DNA of 13,796 nucleotides from Candidatus Altarchaeales archaeon (GTDB taxonomy: Archaea; Altiarchaeota; Altiarchaeia; IMC4; SCGC-AAA252-I15): positions 1 to 13,796 of the forward strand of contig WJJK01000036.1 of NCBI GenBank assembly GCA_014729705.1, read 5' to 3'. How positions within the stretch are numbered: position 1 is the first letter of the stretch; each line of letters starts with the position of its first letter. The position numbers and the translations under genes are program-made. Shown here piece after piece: positions 6,297 to 12,496 of this stretch. The notes under the pieces were generated by a model, which saw nothing but the letters and a program-made list of their open reading frames with translations, did no database searches and was not told where the DNA came from.

Positions 6297-6325
6297 TTGC
6301 GAGACTTAGTTTATTTTTGTATATT
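6297..6325 (+). promoter_or_regulatory. Promoter for the 6343-7009 unit
   Basis: TTGCGA (6297-6302), a 17-base spacer and TATATT (6320-6325) lie immediately after the terminator and 18 bases before ATG 6343. The 18-base stretch TTTATTTTTGTATATTAT (6310-6327) is repeated exactly at 7490-7507. Confidence 0.7.
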
Positions 6326-6342
6326 ATAGGAGGAGAAAAAAC

Positions 6343-6624
6343 ATGTTCAAGTATCTCATCAAAGCCCAGGAGAAGAAAGCTGCGACTATCCTGAAGCATA
6401 AACGCCTTTTTGCGATTATGGACTTGATCAAGGTAGCAGCGGCTCTCATAAGATTCGGGACACAGCTCAATAAGATGGGGATCTTCGAACCGATCAAAGA
6501 GATGTGGTACGAAGGAGTCTCTAAAATCGAGAAGCGTGTCCGAGATAGAGACAGCCGTTATAGAAGTTGGGAAACGGATGTCTTCGAGGATGAAACTTCA
6601 ACAGGAATGGAAGAAGATGACTGA
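6343..6624 (+). CDS. Unknown 93-aa basic protein with amphipathic helices
   Basis: A protein of unrecognised family. The first half is lysine-rich and helical (MFKYLIKAQEKKAATILKHK). It continues into a moderately hydrophobic stretch (LFAIMDLIKVAAALIRFG, residues 22-39) that could lie on a membrane surface or form a helical hairpin. The second half is charged, ending in an acidic tail (DVFEDETSTGMEEDD). The start has AGGAGG at 6328-6333 before ATG 6343, directly under the promoter at 6297-6325. It overlaps the next gene by 8 bases (ATGACTGA at 6617-6624), implying a paired function with the membrane protein that follows. Confidence 0.7.
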   Translation: MFKYLIKAQEKKAATILKHKRLFAIMDLIKVAAALIRFGTQLNKMGIFEPIKEMWYEGVSKIEKRVRDRDSRYRSWETDVFEDETSTGMEEDD

Positions 6625-7009
6625 TAGTATCTACTATGACCGCCCCAATAAGAATCCTGGGCAGGGTCTTTTTCACTTCATCGCCGCGGTTATAGGGACC
6701 TTACTTATCTTGGCGATGCTGCTTGGAGGCTTCGTGGGTTTGTGTGCATACGTTAATGGCTTGGACTACGTGGAGCGCGGTGCAGTTCACCTTAGGGAGG
6801 AGGGCTATCGCTTTGATAAGCTCTCTTACGTGGCCAACACTGAGGAGTACTATAGTGACTGGCAAGAAATACACAAGCTCAAAGCAAAGAATCTACGAGG
6901 CCCATTGAGGGTGCGTGGGGATGCTTATATCTACATGGCTTTTGATGGGCGTAACTACGAGGAAATAAGATGTAACATAGATATCGTGCAGTTCGAATCG
7001 ATAAATTGA
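6617..7009 (+). CDS. Single-span membrane protein, unknown
   Basis: A 130-aa protein starting at ATG 6617, chosen because it overlaps the previous stop and follows the purine-rich AGGAATGGAAGAAG; longer in-frame starts at 6536 and 6592 lie inside the previous gene without better sites. Residues 1-18 are polar, about 19-43 are a strong hydrophobic segment (GLFHFIAAVIGTLLILAMLL then GGFVGLCAY), and the rest is a soluble domain of about 85 residues with alternating strands and helices (GYRFDKLSYVANTEEYYSDW; later RGDAYIYMAFDGRNYEEIRC). The fold could be extracytoplasmic. No family is recognised. Its TGA stop is part of the terminator stem at 7008-7038. Confidence 0.7.
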   Translation: MTDSIYYDRPNKNPGQGLFHFIAAVIGTLLILAMLLGGFVGLCAYVNGLDYVERGAVHLREEGYRFDKLSYVANTEEYYSDWQEIHKLKAKNLRGPLRVRGDAYIYMAFDGRNYEEIRCNIDIVQFESIN

Positions 7010-7038
7010 AAGGCCGGGTATGTTTCGTCCGGCCTTTC
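7008..7038 (+). terminator. Intrinsic terminator overlapping a stop codon
   Basis: GAAAGGCCGG (7008-7017) pairs perfectly with CCGGCCTTTC (7029-7038) around an 11-base loop, and the right arm runs into TTTCTCTT. It lies between convergent genes (6617-7009 on + and 7094-7438 on -), so it may serve both. Confidence 0.8.
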
Positions 7039-7093
7039 TCTTCCTCCTCAGCGCCTTGGCTCCAAATGGGCACTATCGTTAGCGTGAGGATTC

Positions 7094-7438
7094 TTACTTA
7101 GCTTTATAGCCGCTGGCTGTTTTCTGAATAGACTTGGTAGGCACTTCGCCCTTGCAGTTCGAGCACACCAGGATGGTGTTCTTCTTTAACATAGCGGGGT
7201 TAAACCTACGCAGCACAGCACAAAAAGGGCACTCTAATTGCTGATCTGTGCCGCGCCCTACTGAATCATAATCGTCGTCGGGATTGACCTTCACCTCTGC
7301 CGGGGACACGACTTTGCCCGTTTCATCCTTGGGAGAACCATACCGGTCATACTCAATGTCTTCCGAGGTCCCTGCAGTGTTGTAATCTCTACGCGCCCTA
7401 AGTGGTTGACCCATAAACGTTTTCTTCTTGTCAGCCAT
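7094..7438 (-). CDS. Zinc-ribbon protein, the only minus-strand gene
   Basis: A 114-aa protein read from 7438 down to 7094. I chose the ATG at 7438-7436 because GGAG (plus-strand 7445-7448) lies six bases ahead; an in-frame TTG at 7471 has no such site. The N-terminal 65 residues are hydrophilic and probably disordered (MADKKKTFMGQPLRARRDYN; later VKVNPDDDYDSVGRGTD). The C-terminal half carries CPFC (70-73) and CSNC (92-95), a classical zinc ribbon, followed by a basic tail ending SGYKAK. It is transcribed away from the FtsK-like operon and shares the 126-bp intergenic region that holds the inverted repeat at 7479-7514. It could be a DNA-binding regulator of that region, but this is inference from position only. 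Confidence 0.75.
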   Translation of the reverse strand: MADKKKTFMGQPLRARRDYNTAGTSEDIEYDRYGSPKDETGKVVSPAEVKVNPDDDYDSVGRGTDQQLECPFCAVLRRFNPAMLKKNTILVCSNCKGEVPTKSIQKTASGYKAK

Positions 7439-7476
7439 GATAGACTCCAAATTTTTCAAGTACTCAAACAAAAGTG

Positions 7477-7505
7477 TTGACAGACACGTTTTATTTTTGT
7501 ATATT
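7477..7505 (+). promoter_or_regulatory. Consensus-like promoter of the FtsK operon
   Basis: A perfect -35 TTGACA (7477-7482), a 17-base spacer and TATATT (7500-7505) predict a start near 7512 and a leader of about 50 bases before ATG 7565. The spacer and -10 share 18 identical bases with the promoter at 6310-6327. It is the best match to the sigma-70 consensus in the window. Confidence 0.8.
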
Positions 7506-7514
7506 ATGTCTGTC
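7479..7514. promoter_or_regulatory. Probable operator: 8-bp inverted repeat bracketing the promoter
   Basis: GACAGACA (7479-7486) and its exact complement TGTCTGTC (7507-7514) flank a 20-base spacer. The left arm covers four bases of the -35 box and the right arm covers the expected transcription start, so a dimeric protein bound to both would block polymerase. The centre-to-centre distance of 28 bases is close to three helical turns, placing both arms on nearly the same face. Confidence 0.55.
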
Positions 7515-7564
7515 TGTAATTAGCGACACGTATCAATAGATAATCACGTACGGATGGAGGAAAA

Positions 7565-8773
7565 ATGGTACATACTACAAGAGCCAGAGCAATCCTTGGG
7601 ACTCTCATGAAGTTTGTCCCGGGTGCTTTCAGGGGTGAGTGGGCCTTTGCGGATCCCCATGACCTCTCTGGACGTACGAAAGAAGATGAGATGAAGGAGC
7701 TTAAGTTTGAGCTCCCCGTTGACCCCGCTGACATCGAGAGGGTTTTGACTCGTTATGGTATCGCCGGTAACGTCAAAGATTATCGGATCGGTACAGCAGT
7801 CACTACTTTTGAGATAAAGGTCAAGGCTGGTACTCGGCTAGGCACTCTCGAGAAATATCGAGAGGACCTTGCTCGTGACCTGCAGTGTCCCTCACTGCGT
7901 ATCATAAAGAGCGTGCGTGACTCATCGCTCATAGGTATCGAGGTCGCAAACGATGAGCGCTTCACGGTCTATTTTAAGGACCTGCTTGAGGACATGCCCC
8001 GTAATATGCGCTTGCCTGTCGCTATGGGCGAAGACACTTATGGGGATAACATGTATATTGACTTGACTGAGACCCCTCATATGTTGGTTGCTGGTCAGAC
8101 GGGTTCTGGTAAGTCGGTGTTCCTGAATACTGTTATAGGCAGCTTGCTTATGACACGCACTCCTGATCAGGTTCGCTTTCTCATTGTTGACCCGAAGCAG
8201 GTAGAGTTCGTGGCCTATGAGGGCGTGCCTCATCTTGAGCGTCCGATCGCATCTGATCCAGACGAGGCTATGGAGCTGTTGGACTACGCAGTCGATGAGA
8301 TGGATCGTAGGTTCGAGCTGCTTCGTAATCGTCGGGTGAAGAAGCTCAAGGATTACAATACTCGGGTTCCTGAGCGTGAGCGTCTCCCGTATATGGTCTT
8401 CATCGTGGATGAGTTCTCGGATTTGATGATGTCGGGTACACGTAAAGACAGCAAAGTCGTAGAGAGTAAGGTCGTGCGTATAGCTCAAAAGGCTCGTGCT
8501 GTGGGCATCCATATGATCCTTGCTACTCAGAAGCCGCTGGCATCCGTTATGACATCTCTTATCAAGGCTAACATGCCTGCACGAGCGGCTTTCAGTGTCT
8601 CATCCAGTGTTGACTCAAGGGTCATCTTGGATGAAAATGGTGCTGAGGCTCTGACAGGGAAGGGTGACATGTTGTATCGTGACCCGAATGCCTGTAGTGA
8701 TTACGAACGTATCCGACGCGTCCAAGCCCCTTGGCTGTCAGACGCTGACATCGACATCATCGTAGGAGGTTAG
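7565..8773 (+). CDS. Soluble FtsK/SpoIIIE-type DNA translocase
   Basis: A 402-aa hexameric-type ATP-driven double-stranded DNA pump. Residues 55-150 match the alpha domain (DIERVLTRYGIAGNVKDYRI; later GTRLGTLEKYREDLARDL). The beta RecA-like motor follows: Walker A GQTGSGKS at 177-184, VRFLIVDPKQVEF at 203-215, Walker B FIVDEFSDLM at 279-288, RAVGIHMILATQKP at 311-324, then DSRVILDENGAEALTGKGDM around 350-369. It ends at about the point where the motor core ends, with VQAPWLSDADID. Missing are the N-terminal membrane spans and long linker of cellular FtsK (usually 750-1300 aa in total) and the C-terminal gamma winged helix that reads KOPS/SRS sites. It is therefore a free motor needing other proteins for position or polarity. 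The start at ATG 7565 has GGAGG at 7556-7560. First gene of the operon; a DNA-packaging, ejection or segregation role is possible. Confidence 0.92.
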   Translation: MVHTTRARAILGTLMKFVPGAFRGEWAFADPHDLSGRTKEDEMKELKFELPVDPADIERVLTRYGIAGNVKDYRIGTAVTTFEIKVKAGTRLGTLEKYREDLARDLQCPSLRIIKSVRDSSLIGIEVANDERFTVYFKDLLEDMPRNMRLPVAMGEDTYGDNMYIDLTETPHMLVAGQTGSGKSVFLNTVIGSLLMTRTPDQVRFLIVDPKQVEFVAYEGVPHLERPIASDPDEAMELLDYAVDEMDRRFELLRNRRVKKLKDYNTRVPERERLPYMVFIVDEFSDLMMSGTRKDSKVVESKVVRIAQKARAVGIHMILATQKPLASVMTSLIKANMPARAAFSVSSSVDSRVILDENGAEALTGKGDMLYRDPNACSDYERIRRVQAPWLSDADIDIIVGG

Positions 8774-8778
8774 TAGGT

Positions 8779-9351
8779 ATGATAAACAGTATCACAGCAT
8801 CAGTTGTTTTCAGCACACTTGTACAGCGGTCTCAGGATTTCATGTGGCGTAGAGGGTTTATATCACCGATGGTCTGCGCTGCCAAGGAGGGTGCTCCGGT
8901 GCCCTTCTTGTTTGAGCATGAGGGCATCATAGTAAAAGAGTCCGACGAGGAGCCCGATAAAAACGGGATCTACCGGTCTGTAGCGATGCTGCACATGCAA
9001 GACCCCTCGCAGGAAAGGTACATAGAAGAGGTGACAAGAACCGCGGCGCGTGCGACTGGAGCAGACGTGATAGGTGTAGTCCTTACCTGTTACTATAAAC
9101 GTTACCGCGGGGATGCTGAGCCCAACTTGGAGTTGGACCCTGAAACGACCACACTCCTCCACGGTTGTTTCTATTTGAGGGGTAACAAAGAGCCGCATGT
9201 CGTCTCGATGCCATACATCAACCGAGGAGAAACCAGCACCCCTACATTCGATGAGGAGGGTAAGAAATTCGATGTGAATTTTCTTTCGATGCCGTGGACA
9301 CAGCCTACAGCAGCTAACCCCCCGAAAATTGAATATCCCTTTGAGGACTAA
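8779..9351 (+). CDS. Unknown 190-aa protein of the FtsK operon
   Basis: A soluble protein I do not recognise. The central part runs strand-helix-strand: IYRSVAMLHMQDPSQERYIE leading to RTAARATGADVIGVVLTCYY, then LLHGCFYLRGNKEPHVVSMP. This resembles a small alpha/beta domain in which a long helix packs against a sheet. The ends are polar and Pro-rich (SMPWTQPTAANPPKIEYPFE). No catalytic motif stands out. The start ATG 8779 follows GGAGG at 8765-8769, which overlaps the end of the FtsK-like gene, and the genes are 5 bases apart, so it is co-expressed with the motor and is a candidate partner of it. Confidence 0.72.
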   Translation: MINSITASVVFSTLVQRSQDFMWRRGFISPMVCAAKEGAPVPFLFEHEGIIVKESDEEPDKNGIYRSVAMLHMQDPSQERYIEEVTRTAARATGADVIGVVLTCYYKRYRGDAEPNLELDPETTTLLHGCFYLRGNKEPHVVSMPYINRGETSTPTFDEEGKKFDVNFLSMPWTQPTAANPPKIEYPFED

Positions 9352-9365
9352 CGAGAGGAGTACTT

Positions 9366-10367
9366 ATGTCATTTGAAAAGATATTTACGCATGGAGTTTT
9401 GGTAGACGTCAACATCAGCATTTGGTCCGCACGGACTCAGCTTCAGGCTGAAGACCTTGGTATCCAATCTGAACACGTACCCGAGTCCTTCAGCCTCGGG
9501 CACATGAAGCTTATCCCCTCTGAGGTTATGTCGGAGTTGAATCACTTCGACTACATGATACGGGCACTTCTTAAGAAGCATAGCTTCCCATTTGAGTTTG
9601 GTGAAGCACGCTTCGTTCCAAAGAAAGTGTTTCCTACCTTCTCTGATGAGTTTGACACTATCAACCAAGAGTTCCAGAAGAAGATTGATGAGTTCGTGGC
9701 GAGTTATCCGCGGTACAAGCTGCAGATGCGCCAGGAGTTCACGAAAGCCGCCAATCAGGCATATGAGAGGCTTCTCACACTGTGTGGCTTCGACAAACCT
9801 CGGGATGAGTTCGTGAATGAGTTCTTGGAACGTGTGGAGGCCCTGTACCCGTCTGAGGAAAAGATACGCTCCAAATTCAGTGCGGAGTATGTCGTCTTCC
9901 AGGTATCGCTTCCTGATTTGTCTCAGGCTACTTATGAGACTGTAGCCGCCGACAACGAAAAGATGGCACTCATGCAGAAGGCCTATGAGAAGGCTCTCTA
10001 TAAAAGAGTGCAGAGCTTCGTGGACAATGTAGTCAATGAGCAGAGGAGCAACGCGGTCAAAGTGATGTCTCATGTCGCAGAGAACATGAAGAAGGGCAAG
10101 AGATTCACCACGGCTACTCTTAACTCTCTGCGCAAGATGGTCACTGAGTATGAACGGATGGATGTGCTTGATGATGCAGACATGCTCAAACGTCTTCGCG
10201 ACTTGAAGGAGCGTGTGCTGGATCACATCACAGCCAAACAAGTAGCGGAGAGCGCTAAGCTATCCGCCAATCTACGTAAGGAGCTTGAAGCTCTGGTGGT
10301 GCTGGCTAATGACAGGGAAGCGATTGCAGCCCTTGCTGAGAATTACCGCCAGCGCATACAACTGTAA
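9366..10367 (+). CDS. DUF3150-like alpha-helical protein
   Basis: A 333-aa largely helical protein. The N-terminal part matches my memory of the DUF3150 family found in phages and other mobile elements. It begins with THGVLVDVNISIWSARTQLQ and EDLGI (about residues 8-33), a conserved-looking HMKLIPSEVMSELNHFDYMI (46-65), and SFPFEFGEARFVPKKVF (73-89). The remainder is long charged helices with coiled-coil character (about 100-165 and 195-330), including ALYPSEEKIRSKFSAEYVVF (155-174) before a VSLPDLS stretch. The family has no known biochemical function that I can name. The start has AGAGGAG at 9354-9360 before ATG 9366. Position directly downstream of the motor and the 190-aa gene suggests a structural or scaffold partner. 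Confidence 0.75.
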   Translation: MSFEKIFTHGVLVDVNISIWSARTQLQAEDLGIQSEHVPESFSLGHMKLIPSEVMSELNHFDYMIRALLKKHSFPFEFGEARFVPKKVFPTFSDEFDTINQEFQKKIDEFVASYPRYKLQMRQEFTKAANQAYERLLTLCGFDKPRDEFVNEFLERVEALYPSEEKIRSKFSAEYVVFQVSLPDLSQATYETVAADNEKMALMQKAYEKALYKRVQSFVDNVVNEQRSNAVKVMSHVAENMKKGKRFTTATLNSLRKMVTEYERMDVLDDADMLKRLRDLKERVLDHITAKQVAESAKLSANLRKELEALVVLANDREAIAALAENYRQRIQL

Positions 10368-10381
10368 GAAGGAGGTTTACT

Positions 10382-11296
10382 ATGTCTTCGAATGCTGAAA
10401 GAAATACTCGCTGGGGTATCGCTATCTTTGTCACCGGCCTTGGTTGGTTGGTACACAGTATGCTGCGCCGTATTATGCCTGGTCTGTTTTCCAGCAGGGA
10501 AGTTTCTCTTGAGACTCCGCTTTCAGCATTCGAAGCTTCCTCCGCTGTTGATCGCGCTTTCGGGGGAGAGACCTCTACTGAAAGTATCTCTAAGAGGTAT
10601 GAGCGTATGTGTGTGCTTGACCCTGTAGCGTATAAGAACGATCCGGCTATCCCCGAAGTGCTTACTCAGTATCGTAAGCTCCTTCGCGGTGAGATAGTGG
10701 ACCGTGAGGGTAGGCATGCTCCGTCTGATAAGATTGAGGGCGTGAGCAACGAAGACTATCGGGTATATCTTGAGGCTCAGCTTAAGGTCTTGGGGCGTGT
10801 GGAGTGGATGGAGAATGAGCTTCGCCGCATCGAGGGCATAGTGGACGTGGAAGACCTACGCGTAGAGTATGGCTCAGCCTTGCTCAAGCTGGGTGTCCCT
10901 GAGAATATCGTCCCGGCTATGCTTACTGATGAGCGCCTGAACACGTACACCGCTGATGAGTGGCGTGCTGCGGCTATAGCTGTCAAGGCTTACGCCAAGG
11001 ACCATAAAGAGGCTGCAGTCCAGGAGTTCCTGCTCGAGTATCCTGAGAAGGAGATTACTCTTAACAGCGCTGCCATGGAGATTTATGCAGTAATGTCTGA
11101 GTATGATATCCCTACACGTATCATCGATGAGATAGTACGTGGTAGGCTGACACCCGATCAGGGTCGCAGGGTTCTGAGTCTGGTTGAGGAGCGGGGCTAT
11201 GAGTGGGACGAGGCTTTTGAGTCTGTCCTCCACGAAGACCAATCGGAGTCTGAACTTATTGAGCTTCGTGCTCAGTACAGGAATGCCACACGATGA
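10382..11296 (+). CDS. Membrane-anchored protein with long cytoplasmic-type helical domain, unknown
   Basis: A 304-aa protein with one N-terminal hydrophobic segment (residues 11-28, WGIAIFVTGLGWLVHSML) followed by RRIM, consistent with an anchor whose large C-terminal part stays in the cytoplasm. The rest (about 50-300) is acidic and strongly helical, with repeated short helices such as YRVYLEAQLKVLGRVEWMEN, DEWRAAAIAVKAYAKDHKEA and PTRIIDEIVRGRLTPDQGRR. No enzymatic motif is seen and no family is recognised. Since the FtsK-like motor here lacks membrane spans, this protein is a candidate for tethering it to a membrane, a hypothesis only. The start ATG 10382 follows AAGGAGG at 10371-10377; the stop overlaps the next start (ATGA at 11293-11296). 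Confidence 0.72.
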   Translation: MSSNAERNTRWGIAIFVTGLGWLVHSMLRRIMPGLFSSREVSLETPLSAFEASSAVDRAFGGETSTESISKRYERMCVLDPVAYKNDPAIPEVLTQYRKLLRGEIVDREGRHAPSDKIEGVSNEDYRVYLEAQLKVLGRVEWMENELRRIEGIVDVEDLRVEYGSALLKLGVPENIVPAMLTDERLNTYTADEWRAAAIAVKAYAKDHKEAAVQEFLLEYPEKEITLNSAAMEIYAVMSEYDIPTRIIDEIVRGRLTPDQGRRVLSLVEERGYEWDEAFESVLHEDQSESELIELRAQYRNATR

Positions 11297-11835
11297 CACC
11301 AATCACACTAACAAACAAGTATCGCATTAAGAAATACAAAGAGTTCATATCTAAGTGGCCCGACCCATTGAAAGAATTCCTAAAGCTCAGGTTGATGGAT
11401 TTTTCCATCAACCTGCAGCTCATGGATTTAGCTTTTTTGAGTCTTATGAAAATAGAGCACCTTGACCTATATAGGATGATAGCTGATCAGTATACGGTTG
11501 AGGAGATCTGTTTTCTTGAAAAGATGTGGTACTCAGTCCCCGTGATAGGTAGTGGGTCAGTTTGGCGTAACGGTTTCTCACCGGCACGCTATCATTATGT
11601 TTATAGTTCAAATCCAGTGTCTGCGCACGAATATAGGATGCTACTGGATTTTGACCCTTTCACTGAGCGAGATAGGGCACAAAGGGACCGCTACACTATC
11701 TGCGGAGGCCCTCCAGATATCCCGTATTCTTTTAGCAGCTTCGTTACGGAGCCTTTAGAAGAAATGCCCCTGAATTTACATAGGGGCACGTGGAGAAGGG
11801 TTGTAGCACTTTGGAGACTGGAGATAGGAAAATGA
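11293..11835 (+). CDS. WRLEIG-family protein 1 (180 aa), unknown
   Basis: First and longest of three adjacent related proteins. Its C terminus is ALWRLEIGK. Upstream of that it has PLEEMP (154-159), and at 65-78 DQYTVEEICFLEKM, which lines up with PKYSAKDIILLKEH and PDYTEEELYRFADL in the next two genes. About 60 extra residues at the N terminus are basic and helical (RIKKYKEFISKWPDPLKEFL) and contain a palindromic LRLMDFSINLQLMDL encoded by a perfect DNA inverted repeat (11388-11415). The start ATG 11293 overlaps the previous stop (ATGA) with AGGA at 11279-11282. The start at 11832 of the next gene again overlaps its stop. No outside family recognised. The conserved C-terminal end suggests a docking peptide, which is inference. 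Confidence 0.72.
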   Translation: MTPITLTNKYRIKKYKEFISKWPDPLKEFLKLRLMDFSINLQLMDLAFLSLMKIEHLDLYRMIADQYTVEEICFLEKMWYSVPVIGSGSVWRNGFSPARYHYVYSSNPVSAHEYRMLLDFDPFTERDRAQRDRYTICGGPPDIPYSFSSFVTEPLEEMPLNLHRGTWRRVVALWRLEIGK

Positions 11836-12164
11836 TACAGCGGGGAAAACCAAAGTACTCTGCCAAGGACATCATCCTTTTGAAGGAGCACATACGAAAG
11901 GAGCTCCTCGGGCGTTATATGTTCGACACTCTTGCTGATCTTGGGATTATACTGGGAGACCGTCCTAAGACACCTATACCTGATGGCGATGAGGTGCTTC
12001 GGCGGATCAAATATCAGATACCTCAAACACCTCATAGAGACACCCCAGCACGCATGCTACGACTTATGTACGAGGAGAAGCTGCAACAGATGCCTGAGTA
12101 CTTAGGGGGCCAAGATCCTCTTGCACAGGTTATAGCATCTTGGAGATTGGAGATCGGGGTATGA
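11832..12164 (+). CDS. WRLEIG-family protein 2 (110 aa), unknown
   Basis: A 110-aa protein ending ASWRLEIGV. I chose ATG 11832 because it overlaps the preceding TGA (ATGA) and has GGAGATAGGA at 11820-11829; an in-frame ATG at 11790 lies inside the previous gene. The order of elements matches the third family member of identical length: PKYSAKDIILLKEH (residues 7-20), a central helix with ARMLRLMYEEKLQQMP (73-88), and the tryptophan of WRLEIG at residue 104 in both. The segment between (RPKTPIPDGDEVLRRIKYQI) is not shared. Function unknown. The DNA encoding the last nine residues also supplies the ribosome binding site of the following gene. Confidence 0.7.
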   Translation: MIQRGKPKYSAKDIILLKEHIRKELLGRYMFDTLADLGIILGDRPKTPIPDGDEVLRRIKYQIPQTPHRDTPARMLRLMYEEKLQQMPEYLGGQDPLAQVIASWRLEIGV

Positions 12165-12493
12165 CCTCTTATCCTGATTATACTGAGGAAGAGTTATACC
12201 GATTCGCAGATCTTGTAGCACAGAGTGACATGTCTTTCTTTTATACATTCGAAGAAGAGTATCGCGCGTGTATACTACAAGAAATGAGGGTGTCTATAAA
12301 CAAGTGGGGAACACAGGGAAACGAATGTGCTCTTTTGAGATTCATGCGAAAACGGTTTCCCGGGCACCGCAGCCTGCGTACAACCCTCAAACCTTTGGAG
12401 GAAATGCCTCCCCTGGTAGAGGACAGAGACGATATAGGAAGGCTATCACTCGATGCGTTGATCGCAAGATGGCGTCTTGAAATAGGGAGGTAA
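12161..12493 (+). CDS. WRLEIG-family protein 3 (110 aa), unknown
   Basis: A 110-aa protein ending ARWRLEIGR. ATG 12161 overlaps the preceding TGA (ATGA), with the purine-rich GGAGATTGGAGATCGGGG at 12142-12159; I prefer it to an in-frame ATG at 12140 inside the previous gene. Shared elements are PDYTEEELYRFADL (5-18), KPLEEMPPL (77-85, nearly the PLEEMPL of protein 1), and WRLEIG with Trp at 104. Its WRLEIG codons (TGG CGT CTT GAA ATA GGG) differ synonymously from the AGA CTG/TTG GAG used upstream, so the peptide rather than the DNA is what has been kept. GGGAGG at its very end (12485-12490) is the ribosome site for the next gene. Confidence 0.7.
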   Translation: MTSYPDYTEEELYRFADLVAQSDMSFFYTFEEEYRACILQEMRVSINKWGTQGNECALLRFMRKRFPGHRSLRTTLKPLEEMPPLVEDRDDIGRLSLDALIARWRLEIGR

Positions 12494-12496
12494 AGC

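Noticed and set aside
6310..6327. Bacteroidetes-type promoter reading of TTTATTTTTGTATATTAT
   Set aside because: The -7 TAnnTTTG element is not in the right place, -35 hexamers fit at 17 bases instead, and the strong Shine-Dalgarno sites throughout do not fit Bacteroidetes.
7094..7471. TTG start at 7471 for the minus-strand zinc-ribbon gene
   Set aside because: ATG at 7438 has GGAG at the right distance and the shorter protein begins with a normal hydrophilic MADKKK; the TTG has no such site.
9369..10241. 290-aa open frame on the minus strand
   Set aside because: It lies wholly opposite the DUF3150-like gene, which has a good ribosome site and a recognisable N terminus; the minus frame has no such support and reads as its shadow.
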